DNA from: Desulfovibrio sp.
GTDB taxonomy: Bacteria > Desulfobacterota > Desulfovibrionia > Desulfovibrionales > Desulfovibrionaceae
Reading direction: 5' to 3'
Assembly (NCBI GenBank): GCA_031276785.1
Contig: JAISMK010000039.1
Span: 1-48,745, forward strand
Length of the DNA: 48,745 bases
Part shown: piece by piece, positions 9,302-18,728 of the stretch
Layout of the letters: the number at the start of each line of letters is the position of its first letter
Position numbering within the stretch: the first letter of the stretch is position 1
Notes under the pieces: model-generated
The model's input: only the letters and a program-made list of their open reading frames with translations
What the model was told of the DNA's origin: nothing
Databases searched by the model: none
Program-made: the position numbers and the translations under genes

Positions 9302-10540
9302 ATGTCCCCAGCCGTTAGCAAAGTTATCCTGGCCTATTCCGGCGGCCTGGACACCTCCGTCATCCTGAAGTGGCTTCAGGAGGAATATGGGTGCCAGGTG
9401 ATCACCCTGACCTGCGATCTCGGCCAGGAAGAAGATCTGGCCGGCGTGGAGCAAAAGGCCCTGGCCACCGGCGCTGTCCGGGCCTATGTGGAGGACGTGC
9501 GCGACGAATTCGCCTGCGGTTTTCTCCTCCCTCTGTTGCGCAGCGGCGCCATCTACGAGAACCGTTACCTCCTCGGCACCTCAATAGCCAGACCGCTCAT
9601 AGGCAAACGGCTGGTGTCCCTCGCCCGGGCGGAAGGAGCGGAGGCCATCGCCCACGGAGCCACCGGCAAGGGCAATGATCAGGTACGCTTTGAACTGACG
9701 GCCAATGCCCTGGCCCCGGATCTGGCCGTCATTGCCCCTTGGCGCGTCTGGGACCTGACATCCCGCAGCGATCTCGCCGCCTTCGCCGAAAAGCGCGGCA
9801 TCCCGCTGTCCGCCGCCTCCAAACGCTACAGCATGGACCGCAACATGCTCCACCTGAGTTTTGAGGGCGCCGAGTTGGAAGACCCTTGGAACGAACCCGG
9901 ACCAGGCACCTATGTCCTTACCGTGCCCCCGGAACAGGCGCCGGACACTCCGGAATATGTGGAGATCGAGTACCGCGCCGGGGATCCGGTGGCGCTGAAC
10001 GGAGAGGCCCTGTCCCCCGCCGCCCTGCTCAAAAGACTGAACGCCTTGGGCGGCCGCCACGGCATCGGGCGCATCGACATGGTGGAAAACCGTTTTGTGG
10101 GCATGAAATCCAGGGGCGTCTACGAAACCCCCGGAGGCGCCATCCTGCATGCCGCCCACCGCGATCTGGAAGGCATTTGCCTGGACCGCGAAGTCATGCA
10201 CCTGCGCGACGCCCTCATCCCCCGCTATGCCGCCGCCGTCTATAACGGCTTCTGGTTCTCGCCCGAGCGCGAAACACTGCAGGCATTTATGGACAAAAGC
10301 CAGGAACGCGTCAGCGGGACCGTCCGCCTGAAGCTGTACAAGGGTACGGCCCTGCCCGTGGGCCGCAAATCTCCCAACTCCCTCTTCCGCCTGGATCTCG
10401 CCACCTTTGAGCGGGACGAGGTTTACCGACAGGCCGACGCGGCCGGCTTCATCCGGCTGAACGGCCTGCGCATCCAAGGCTACGGAGCAGAGCAATTTAA
10501 AAATGAAATTTCCCCCGCGGCCGGACGGACGCTGCCGTGA
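9302..10540 (+). CDS. argG: Argininosuccinate synthase
   Basis: [49 protein letters not shown]. Confidence 0.97.
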   Translation: MSPAVSKVILAYSGGLDTSVILKWLQEEYGCQVITLTCDLGQEEDLAGVEQKALATGAVRAYVEDVRDEFACGFLLPLLRSGAIYENRYLLGTSIARPLIGKRLVSLARAEGAEAIAHGATGKGNDQVRFELTANALAPDLAVIAPWRVWDLTSRSDLAAFAEKRGIPLSAASKRYSMDRNMLHLSFEGAELEDPWNEPGPGTYVLTVPPEQAPDTPEYVEIEYRAGDPVALNGEALSPAALLKRLNALGGRHGIGRIDMVENRFVGMKSRGVYETPGGAILHAAHRDLEGICLDREVMHLRDALIPRYAAAVYNGFWFSPERETLQAFMDKSQERVSGTVRLKLYKGTALPVGRKSPNSLFRLDLATFERDEVYRQADAAGFIRLNGLRIQGYGAEQFKNEISPAAGRTLP

Positions 10541-11937
10541 ACCAACCCCGCAGTTCTCCCGTCAGGGGCGGCCGGTTTGAAGGGGAAGCGGACGACCTGG
10601 TGTTGGCCTATACCCAGTCCGTTGCCTTTGACCATGTTCTGTATGCCCAGGACATTGCCGGATCCCAGGCCCATGCCCGTATGCTGGCCCGCCAGGGGAT
10701 CCTGGGCACAGAAGAGGCGGAGGCCCTGTGCCGGGGACTGGACCGGGTGCGGGAGGAGATTGAGGCCGAAATTTTTGTCTGGGATCCCCGCCTGGAAGAC
10801 GTCCACATGAACATTGAGGCCCGCCTCACCGAACTGGTGGGCGAGGTGGGCAAAAAGCTGCACACCGGCCGGAGCCGCAACGATCAGGTGGCTCTGGACT
10901 TCCGCCTTTTCGTTTCAGACCGGACCCGCCAATGGCGGCTGCTCCTGCGCGGCCTGGTGGCCATCTTGGTGGAACGGGCGGGAAAAAGCGCAAAGATCCT
11001 CCTGCCGGGCTATACCCACCTGCAACCGGCTCAGACCGTCAGTCTGGCTCAACATCTTCTGGCCTATGCCGCCATGTTCCGGCGGGACGCGGAGCGCCTG
11101 GAGGACAGCGACCGCCGCATCCGGGTCAGCCCTCTGGGCGCCGCCGCCCTGGCCGGAACCACCTACCCTCTGGATCCGCTCTCCGTATCCCGGGAACTGG
11201 GCATGAACGGCGTCTTCGCCAACAGCATGGATGCCGTTTCCGACCGGGATTTCGTCCTGGAAGCCCTGTTCGGAGCATCCCTGGCCATGATGCACCTCTC
11301 GCGCCTCTGCGCGGACATCATCCTCTGGGCCAACCCGGCTCTGGGCTTTGTCCGCCTGCCCGACGGCTATTCCACGGGGTCCAGCATCATGCCCCAGAAA
11401 AAAAATCCAGACGTGGCCGAACTCATGCGCGGCAAGACCGGCCGCGTCTACGGCGCCCTTCTGAGCCTGCTGGCAACCATGAAGGGCCTGCCCATGACCT
11501 ATAACCGGGACTTGCAGGAAGACAAGGAACCCTTTCTGGATGCCGACAGAACCCTTTCCCTCTCCCTGCGCCTCATGACCGGACTGCTGGCGGAACTGGC
11601 CTTCCTGCCGCGGGCCATGCGGGCCGCACTGCAGCGCGGCTTTCTCAATGCCACGGAACTGGCCGACTATCTGGCCGGCCGGGGCATCCCCTTCCGCCGG
11701 GCCCATAACCTCACCGGAACGGCCGTGGCCCGGGCGGAGGCTTTGGGCCTGACTCTGGAGGAACTGCCGCTGGAGGAACTGCGGGCCATCTGTCCCGACA
11801 TCCAGGCCGATGTCTACGCCGTTCTGACCCCGGACGCCTCCGTTGCCCGGCGCACCACCCCCGGCGGCACCGGATCAGCCTCCGTCCGCTCCCAGATCCG
11901 TTGCCTGAAGAGATGGCTCAGAGCAGTTCAGAACTGA
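10537..11937 (+). CDS. argH: Argininosuccinate lyase
   Basis: [32 protein letters not shown] start overlaps the argG stop by 4 nt. Last codons (RAVQN*) read into the repeat at 11920. Confidence 0.96.
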   Translation: MNQPRSSPVRGGRFEGEADDLVLAYTQSVAFDHVLYAQDIAGSQAHARMLARQGILGTEEAEALCRGLDRVREEIEAEIFVWDPRLEDVHMNIEARLTELVGEVGKKLHTGRSRNDQVALDFRLFVSDRTRQWRLLLRGLVAILVERAGKSAKILLPGYTHLQPAQTVSLAQHLLAYAAMFRRDAERLEDSDRRIRVSPLGAAALAGTTYPLDPLSVSRELGMNGVFANSMDAVSDRDFVLEALFGASLAMMHLSRLCADIILWANPALGFVRLPDGYSTGSSIMPQKKNPDVAELMRGKTGRVYGALLSLLATMKGLPMTYNRDLQEDKEPFLDADRTLSLSLRLMTGLLAELAFLPRAMRAALQRGFLNATELADYLAGRGIPFRRAHNLTGTAVARAEALGLTLEELPLEELRAICPDIQADVYAVLTPDASVARRTTPGGTGSASVRSQIRCLKRWLRAVQN

Positions 11938-12016
11938 AACGAGTGAACCGCTCTGCCGTGGTCTGCAGGCAAATCCTTGCCGCGCAGTCCAACTTTTTCA
12001 AAGTTGGACTGCCCTA
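11920..12016. repeat. Mosaic A-type element between convergent argH and plsC
   Basis: agagcagttcagaactgaaacgagtgaaccgctctgcc...cagtccaactttttcaaagttggactgccc; ends in the plsC stop. Confidence 0.8.
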
Positions 12017-12832
12017 GGCGGCAGGCTCCTCCCACTCCCGCAGACAAGACTCAATAAAAGCATAGACCCTGGCCTGTTCGGCCTTTCCCGTACCTCCCAC
12101 GGCCAAAGGCGCCCCAAAACGGAAGCGGATGGTCCTCTCCGGTCGCAACGGCCCGAAATCCTTAAACCAAAGAAGTCCGGCGGCCCAGGCGTCGGTGCGC
12201 AGGGCAACGGGAATGACCGGCACTCCAGCCTTTCTGGCCAGCTTGACGCCGATGCTGTTGAATTGTTCCGGGTCCAGACGGAAGCTCCTGGTACTCTGGG
12301 GGAAGATGATCAGGGAAATGCCCCTGGCCAGGCGATCCTGCCCTCCTTCCAGCACAGCGGCCAGATCCCGGCGCGCATTATCCCGGCTTACGGCAATGGG
12401 CCGGCGGCTTTGCAAGACAAAGCGGAACCAGGGCGTGCGCAGGAGGGACTGCTTGACCACAAAGGTTACTTCACGGCGCGGTTGGATGAGGGCGGGCAGG
12501 ACGAAGGTCTCCAGGGTACTCATGTGGTTGCCGATAAAAACGCAGGGGCCCGGCGCCCTGTCCATGTTGTCCAGGCCCTCAACTCGCAGGGAGCAGCCGG
12601 ACTCCTCCAGGGCGCGCAGAACCCGCAGGCTGTCCCTGGCCCACATTTCCCCGCTGTAAGGAGCGCAAGCGGCGCGGCCTCCCGCATCGCGAATGATACT
12701 CAAAATTTTCAGACGAAACACCAGAGAGGGGAACCGCCTGCCCCAGGCCGTAGCCGCGTCCGGGGGCGTGGCATAAGCGTCTGCGGCAAAGGGAATGGCG
12801 GCGGGCGGACAGGCCGGGGAGGAAATGCGCAT
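12014..12832 (-). CDS. PlsC-like lysophospholipid/1-acylglycerol-3-phosphate acyltransferase
   Basis: CVFIGNHMSTLETFVLP, ISLIIFPQSTRS, GVPVIPVALRTD. Start at 12832 because the upstream ORF extension is translated repeat. Confidence 0.82.
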   Translation of the reverse strand: MRISSPACPPAAIPFAADAYATPPDAATAWGRRFPSLVFRLKILSIIRDAGGRAACAPYSGEMWARDSLRVLRALEESGCSLRVEGLDNMDRAPGPCVFIGNHMSTLETFVLPALIQPRREVTFVVKQSLLRTPWFRFVLQSRRPIAVSRDNARRDLAAVLEGGQDRLARGISLIIFPQSTRSFRLDPEQFNSIGVKLARKAGVPVIPVALRTDAWAAGLLWFKDFGPLRPERTIRFRFGAPLAVGGTGKAEQARVYAFIESCLREWEEPAA

Positions 12833-12843
12833 GGACTTTCTTC

Positions 12844-12970
12844 TAGAGTATTTTACGCTTGAAATGCTTGCTTGACGGCGAGCAAAGCTCGCCTGCAAGC
12901 ACGTCGCGGCAAGGATTCGCAGGCAAATCCTTGCAGAGCGGACCAAATTTTTCAAAGTTAAACTGCTCTA
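12844..12970 (-). repeat. Family A element, full length
   Basis: Reverse-complement copy of 37631-37757; end contains the cobU TAG stop. Confidence 0.9.
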
Positions 12971-13531
12971 GGGAAGGCGGTCTCCCTTGAGCAGAAGGGG
13001 GAGGCCGTGCAGCAGAAAAACAGCCTGGGTAGCCCGGCGCGCCGCTTCCTGGTTAACCAGGCCCAGGGCGTCCCGAAAGCAACGGCCCGCCGGCTCCGCC
13101 GGCGCCAGGCCCAGGCCGACCTCGTCGCTGACCAGGATGACCGGACAGGGCAGAGTGCGCAGGGCATCCAGCAAACGGACGCATCCTTCCTTAAAAGTCT
13201 TGCTGTCCGGACAGACTTCCAGAGCGGCGCTCGCCCAAAGGGTAAGGGAGTCCAGCAGCACCGCCTTCACGTCCCGGGCCAGAGCCGGCAGCAGGCGCCA
13301 GAGTTCCATTTCCCTCCCCGGTTCCGGCTCCTGGACCCTCCAGCAGGGGCCGCGGGCCCGGCGGTGTTCCGCCGCGCGCAGGCGCAGCTCCTCATCGCGC
13401 AGATGGGCGGTGGCGAGAAAAAGAGCCTGCCCCTGCCCCGGGCAGCGCTCCGCCAGGGCCTGGGCATAGGCGCTCTTGCCGCTGCGGCAGCCGCCGCTGA
13501 TGAAGACAAAAGGCGGAACCTCCCGTCTCAT
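12968..13531 (-). CDS. cobU: Adenosylcobinamide kinase / guanylyltransferase
   Basis: FISGGCRSGKSAYAQALAE P-loop; ILVSDEVGLGLAPAEPAGRCFRDALGLVNQ. Overlaps the upstream gene by 4 nt. Confidence 0.92.
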   Translation of the reverse strand: MRREVPPFVFISGGCRSGKSAYAQALAERCPGQGQALFLATAHLRDEELRLRAAEHRRARGPCWRVQEPEPGREMELWRLLPALARDVKAVLLDSLTLWASAALEVCPDSKTFKEGCVRLLDALRTLPCPVILVSDEVGLGLAPAEPAGRCFRDALGLVNQEAARRATQAVFLLHGLPLLLKGDRLP

Positions 13532-14847
13532 GGGCGATTCCGGACTGCCCGGGGCGGAGAACTGTAGGTTTGCGCCTTCGTCTCCATGTGGACGGCCAGA
13601 TCATTCAGGGCATCCATAAGGCCGTGCAGGGCCGGGATGCTGTCCGGGGCGCGCCGGTGCAGCCACATGGCCAGAAAAACCAGGGATTCCGTGTCCATGC
13701 TCCGGGTATGGCCGCCCCGGCGCATGGCTGCCGCCAAGTTCGCGCGTTGCTGCTCCCGCCGGACCACTGCGTTCTGGTATGCCCGGGCCGCCGCCGGAGA
13801 AGGCCGAGAGGCAGCCAGGCCTTCCTGATACTCCAGACGGGCGGCGGCGGCCTTTTCCTCCGCCGCGGCGCAGGCTTCCACCCGGGCAGGCATGCCCGGG
13901 TCGGCGAAATAGGAACGCATGGCTCCGGCCAACCCTCTGGCCCGGCCGGCATAAAGGCCAAACATCTGGGCCGTCTCCGCCCTGGTCAGGCTCCGTTCAC
14001 TGCTCTCCTGGCTGATCCGGCGGGCGGCCGCCTCCCGGGCCAGGGAATCCAGGAAGCGATCCCGGTACAGGGCATACAGCCCTTTGACCATGGAGGGCGT
14101 CAACAAATGGCGCAGAAGGCGCTGCCGTTCGGAAACGGGATTGGCCTTGTTCACCCGGAATCCTTCCAGTTGCGCTCCGAATTTATTGTTGGCCCACTTT
14201 ATATCCGCCGTGGAAACCCCTCTCTCCCGGGCCAGGGGATGGGCGCCGGCGGGCCAGTAGTTTTCCGCCAGAAAGGCGGCCAGACTGTTAATGAAGGCCA
14301 TGCCCACCAGACTGTCGTCGCCCCTGGAACTTTCCGCTCCGCCGTCCTGCGCCTCTGTGCCTGGCGATTCCCGGAACCCGGCGGCGGATCCGGAGTCAGG
14401 AATTTCATCCCCGGCCCGAGGCCCTTCCAACCCGGCGGGCCGCTCCGGGAGCAACGGCGCTGGAGGAGAAGCCGCTGCCCCGGCGGACCCACTCTCCCCG
14501 CCGCCGGTCTGTTTATCTCCCGTACCGCCGGCTGCTCCGGAGACGGATGCCTCCCCGGCCTGGCCGGGGAGGGCTCGTTCCAGCGGAAGAACAGCGGCGG
14601 GAGGAGCCAGGGCGGAGGGGGAGCCCGCCGGCTGGGCGGCGGCAGGAGACCGTTGGGCAACGCTCAAGGAGGAAGGCGCCGGACCCTGAATCCGGGTGGG
14701 AACGGCGGCGGGGCCGTCTTGGACCGGGGAGACGCCGGCGGAAGGGGAAACCGGAGCCTGCGGAGAATAGGACAGCCAGTAGGCAAGACCCCCTGCCAGA
14801 AGGGCTAAAACTAAAAATATCAAAGGCAAACGTTTGAAAGAAGGCAT
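13528..14847 (-). CDS. Hypothetical membrane-anchored protein, Pro/Ala-rich linker
   Basis: N-terminal TM helix LIFLVLALLAGGLAYWL, low-complexity linker, conserved-looking helical C-terminus; ATGA coupling to cobU. Confidence 0.7.
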   Translation of the reverse strand: MPSFKRLPLIFLVLALLAGGLAYWLSYSPQAPVSPSAGVSPVQDGPAAVPTRIQGPAPSSLSVAQRSPAAAQPAGSPSALAPPAAVLPLERALPGQAGEASVSGAAGGTGDKQTGGGESGSAGAAASPPAPLLPERPAGLEGPRAGDEIPDSGSAAGFRESPGTEAQDGGAESSRGDDSLVGMAFINSLAAFLAENYWPAGAHPLARERGVSTADIKWANNKFGAQLEGFRVNKANPVSERQRLLRHLLTPSMVKGLYALYRDRFLDSLAREAAARRISQESSERSLTRAETAQMFGLYAGRARGLAGAMRSYFADPGMPARVEACAAAEEKAAAARLEYQEGLAASRPSPAAARAYQNAVVRREQQRANLAAAMRRGGHTRSMDTESLVFLAMWLHRRAPDSIPALHGLMDALNDLAVHMETKAQTYSSPPRAVRNRP

Positions 14848-15038
14848 GCCGCACCGCCGGGGTTTGCACGGGGAAAGGGCCGGGCCGTTATTCTGACCGC
14901 CCGCCGCGGCCGCGTCCGGAGGTATGCCCCGTCTGGAAAAAGGCGTCAGGAACGGACTGAATATATCCCCGATCACCTGACAAGGCAAGCCGCCGCTTCC
15001 GGGCAGAGGAGCCGCCGCGCTTTGAAATTGCTCCGGCC

Positions 15039-15800
15039 TCAGTCCGCCTCAATGCGCACATAGAGGTCGCCGCGCCAGCCGCCGATGCGCCGCCCCATGC
15101 CCTTCAGGCGCATGGCTTTGCCGGGAGCAAATTCCGGAGGCAGAGTCAGCTCCACGGTCTGCGGATCTCCGGACAGACCGTGGCGGATATGCAGGCGGAC
15201 CCGCGCCCCGGGAATAATCTGATCCCCCGGCAGCCGGAGCACCTGCTCATCGTCAATCTGCCGGCGCAGCCAGCCCTTGACGCCGTCGAAGACGGAATAT
15301 TCCTCTTTCCCGGCAGCAGGCGCCTCCTTTTTGCCGGCGGCGGGCCGCCGGGCGTCCTTGGCCGCGCCGGCCGGGGGTGAGGCCTCATGCCGAATATGGC
15401 TATAAATGTCTTCAAAAACGCGGCGGGCGAAGGGATCATTGAGAATCTCCCGCAAGAACTCTTCCTTGTCCTTCTCCTGGTCCTTTGCCGTCCGCGCGCT
15501 CCCGGCCTCCCGGCGCGGTTTGCCGCCCTGAGCCCGCCGGGCTTTTTCGTAGGCCCTGCGGGCCGCTTCCCGCTCCCGCGCCGTATGTTCCGGCGGCCGC
15601 GCCCCAAGCCCCTCGGCCAGGGCCTGACTCAAGGTGACATAGGCTTCATTCAGCTCCTGGAAGCGGCGGGAAGCATCCGGCACATCAGGATTGAGATCCG
15701 GATGCAGGGCAAAAGCCAGCCGCCGGTACGCGGCCTTCACGTCGAAAAGCACAGCCTCTTCCTCCAGCCCGAGAAGATCACGGCATTCTTTGAGGGTCAT
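15039..15800 (-). CDS. DnaJ-domain (CbpA-like) protein
   Basis: J-domain with HPD (ALHPDLNPD) and C-terminal [16 protein letters not shown]...[11 protein letters not shown] substrate-binding domain. Confidence 0.85.
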   Translation of the reverse strand: MTLKECRDLLGLEEEAVLFDVKAAYRRLAFALHPDLNPDVPDASRRFQELNEAYVTLSQALAEGLGARPPEHTAREREAARRAYEKARRAQGGKPRREAGSARTAKDQEKDKEEFLREILNDPFARRVFEDIYSHIRHEASPPAGAAKDARRPAAGKKEAPAAGKEEYSVFDGVKGWLRRQIDDEQVLRLPGDQIIPGARVRLHIRHGLSGDPQTVELTLPPEFAPGKAMRLKGMGRRIGGWRGDLYVRIEAD

Positions 15801-15836
15801 GCTTCCTCCGTCGTTCCGTCCGCCCGCGCTACCGCC

Positions 15837-15988
15837 AGAGCAATTCCATTCTGAAAAGACTCTATAGCAGTTTCGCTGTGAGCTGGTTGCCTGACGGCTA
15901 ACCAAGCTCGCCTTCAACCATCTCACGGCAAGGATTTAAAGACAAATCCTTGCAGATCTGTCCAACTTTTTCAAAGTTAAACTGCTCG
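15837..15988 (-). repeat. Family A element with extra 5'/3' material, followed by a family D remnant to about 16004
   Basis: ggcaaggatttaaagacaaatccttgcagatctgtccaactttttcaaagttaaactgctc, then gaattagtgcttccctaaa. Confidence 0.8.
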
Positions 15989-16001
15989 AATTAGTGCTTC
16001 C

Positions 16002-17398
16002 CTAAAATTCCAAATTCCTCTGCGTACGGGGAAAAGGGATGACGTCGCGGATATTGGCTGTCCCGGTGAGTAGCATGAGCAGGCGCTCGAAACCCAGGCC
16101 AAAGCCGGCGTGAGGAACAGAGCCGAATCGGCGCAGATCCAGGTACCACCAGTAGTCCTCGGGATCGCGTCCCAGTTCGCGCAGGCGTTTTTCCAGCACA
16201 TCCGCCCGTTCCTCGCGCTGGCTTCCGCCAATGAGTTCCCCCACGCGGGGAACCAGGATATCCATGGCGGCCACGGTGGACTTGTCTTCGTTGGCGCGCA
16301 TGTAAAAGGCCTTGATATCCCGGGGGTAGTCGTGGACGACCACCGGCCGCCGGAAATACTCCTCGGCCAAAAAACGTTCGTGTTCGGTCTGGATGTCCGC
16401 CCCGGCTACAGCCGGATAGGAGAAGGCCCGGCCGCTACCGCCCAGAATATCCATGGCTTCGGCATAGCTTACGCGGGCAAAGGGGGTCTCTGCCAGAAGA
16501 TGGAGGCGCTCCAGAAGGGAGGCGTCCACAAAACGGTTGAAAAGTTCCAGGTCTCCGGAACAGCGGGCCAGGACTCGGGCAACGATCTGCCGGACAAAAT
16601 CCTCGCCTAGATCCATAATGTCCTCCAGATCGGCGAAGGCAGCCTCCGGTTCGATCATCCAGAATTCGGCGCAGTGGCGAGGGGTATGGGAATTTTCCGC
16701 CCGGAAAGTGGGGCCGAAGGTATAGACCTTGCCCAGGGCCAGGGCCAGGGCCTCGGCCTCCAACTGGCCGGAAACGGTAAGGCCGCATTCCCGGCCGAAA
16801 AAGTCGCCGGCAAAGGGATCGGCGGGGGGCGGCGCGGAGGGGACTGGAGGCAGGGTGGTGACGCGGAACATTTCCCCCGCGCCCTCGGCATCCGAGCCAG
16901 TGAGGATGGGAGTATGGACATGGAAAAAGGCCCGCTCCCGGAAATATTCGTGGATGGCAAAGGAGGTTTCGGAGCGGATGCGGAACATGGCGCCGAATCT
17001 GTTGGTGCGGGGACGCAGGTGGGCGATGGTGCGGAGGAATTCGTCCGAATGGCGTTTTTTCTGCAAGGGAAAAGCGCGGCATCGGCGCCGCCCAGGAGGG
17101 TGATGGCGCGCGCCCGGAGTTCCCAGCGCTGGCCTTTGCCCGGTGATTCTTCCAGATCGCCGGCGACGGCCACGGCCGCGCCCGTGCTTACAGAGCCCAG
17201 GGATGCCTGAAGAGGGTCCGCGGCGTCTATGGTGATCTGAAGACCGCTCAGGCAGGATCCGTCATTGATCTCCAGAAAGGTCAGTCCCTTGGCATCGCGG
17301 CGGGTGCGCACCCAGCCGCAGACGAGCAAACCCTTGCGGGGAACGGAGGAAGCCAGGGTTGCGGCTACAGGGGTGCGCCGGGCGTAGGGGGAGGGCAT
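16002..17398 (-). CDS. asnS: Asparaginyl-tRNA synthetase, split by an apparent -1 frameshift near 17055-17075
   Basis: N-terminal OB fold in one frame (MPSPYARR...[25 protein letters not shown]); catalytic domain in another ([33 protein letters not shown]...[11 protein letters not shown]...[14 protein letters not shown]). Confidence 0.85.
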
Positions 17399-17420
17399 GG
17401 CGGCTCCTGTGGTTGAAAGT

Positions 17421-17576
17421 TAAGGAAACGCTGATTTATTCCGTTTGGACCGCGTTGCTCGTTCTTTTTGCAGAGGGGCGGGACGGAAGAGTCCAGCCCC
17501 TCTGCAAAAAGAACTCGCGTCTTGCCCAACGAAAAAACTCAGCGTTTCCAAAATTCATTTAATCAGTGCTTCCTTA
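17421..17576 (+). repeat. Family D element, 156-bp long hairpin
   Basis: Near-identical to 46766-46921; 19-bp perfect inner stem gttctttttgcagaggggc/gcccctctgcaaaaagaac. Confidence 0.92.
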
Positions 17577-17619
17577 AATTCTTCTCGGGGCCGGCGGCGG
17601 CGCTGCGCGCTTTCGCCGC

Positions 17620-17648
17620 CGGAGCGATTTCATCCTGAAACTGCTCTA
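17620..17648 (-). repeat. Short TAGAGCAGTTTC...GAAATCGCTCC palindrome supplying the hldD stop
   Basis: ggagcgatttcatcctgaaactgctcta. Confidence 0.7.
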
Positions 17649-18620
17649 TAAATAAGGATCCGGCCCCTGCAGATAGCGCGCGACATAGTCGGCCACGCCC
17701 TGCTCCAGGCTGAGGAAGGGGGCGTCATAGCCGGCCGCGCGCAGACGTTCCATGGGGGCCAGGGTATAATTCTGGTAGGCCCCCCGCAGGTCTTCCGGCA
17801 TGTCCACATAGGCTATGTCCGCCGGAACCCCCATAGCCGAGGCCACGGCCCGCGCCAGCTCGTTCCAGGTGCGGGCTTCGCCCGACCCCACATTGAACAG
17901 GCCGCAGACCTGCGGATGTTCCAGCAGCCAGCAGAGAACAGCGGCGCAGTCCTTTACCTGGATAAAGTCGCGCCGCTGTTCCCCGTCGAAAAAATCGGGG
18001 CTGTTGGAGCGGAAAAGCCGGATGCCGCCGGTTGTCTTGAGGCTGAGGAAAGTTTTATGGACCACGGAGCGCATCTCTCTCTTGTGGTATTCGTTGGGAC
18101 CATAAACATTAAAAAATTTCAGGCAGACCAGGCTGTCGAAGAGGCCCTGGCGCCTGGCCCAGAGGTCGAAGAGATGCTTGGAGTAGCCGTATCTGTTCAG
18201 GGGCCGCAGGGTTTCCAGGGCGGCGGGGTCGTCCTGAAAGCTTTGGGCGCCGCTACCGTATGTGGCGGCGCTGCTGGCGGCGATGAAGCGGATCCCCCTG
18301 TCCAGGGCGAAGGAGCAGAGGGTCTTGGTGTATTCCAGGTTATTGCTCAGGAGAAAGTCCATATCCGTTTCTGTGGTAGAGGAACAGGCGCCCAGATGGA
18401 TGAGGGCGGAAATTTCACTCTCCTCCAGGGTTCCGCTTTTCACGCTGGCCAGAAAGGCGTCCCTGTGCATGTACCGGACATAGGAGCGGTTGACCAGGTT
18501 CCTCCATTTTTCCGATCCGCCAAGATTGTCCACCACCAGAATGTCGTCCACCCCTAGATTGTTCAGTCTCCAGATGAGGGCGCTACCGATGAAACCCGCT
18601 CCGCCGGTCACAATGTACAT
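17646..18620 (-). CDS. hldD: ADP-L-glycero-D-manno-heptose 6-epimerase
   Basis: MYIVTGGAGFIGSALIWRLNNLGVDDILVVDNL; SDR epimerase with YGYSKHLFD. Confidence 0.9.
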   Translation of the reverse strand: MYIVTGGAGFIGSALIWRLNNLGVDDILVVDNLGGSEKWRNLVNRSYVRYMHRDAFLASVKSGTLEESEISALIHLGACSSTTETDMDFLLSNNLEYTKTLCSFALDRGIRFIAASSAATYGSGAQSFQDDPAALETLRPLNRYGYSKHLFDLWARRQGLFDSLVCLKFFNVYGPNEYHKREMRSVVHKTFLSLKTTGGIRLFRSNSPDFFDGEQRRDFIQVKDCAAVLCWLLEHPQVCGLFNVGSGEARTWNELARAVASAMGVPADIAYVDMPEDLRGAYQNYTLAPMERLRAAGYDAPFLSLEQGVADYVARYLQGPDPYL

Positions 18621-18662
18621 AACGCCTCCGGCTGTCCCGGCTGTTTACGTTCGTCCCCAGCC

Positions 18663-18725
18663 AGAGCATTTTTCGCTTGAAATACTTGCAGAGCAGTCCA
18701 AACTTTTCAAAGTTAAACTGCTCCA
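18663..18725 (-). repeat. Family A element, internally deleted
   Basis: agagcatttttcgcttgaaatacttgcagagcagtccaaacttttcaaagttaaactgctcc; middle hairpins missing. Confidence 0.85.
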
Positions 18726-18728
18726 GGA

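Noticed and set aside
12833-12955. N-terminal extension of the plsC-like ORF (MKNLVRSARICLRILAATCLQASFARRQASISSVKYS)
   Set aside because: It is translation through a family A repeat; the ATG at 12832 is the better start.
17359-17562. Small ORFs within the family D elements (e.g. WTALLVLFAEGRDGRVQPLCKKNS)
   Set aside because: Translations of an inverted repeat reading in several frames; no start context or conservation beyond the repeat itself.
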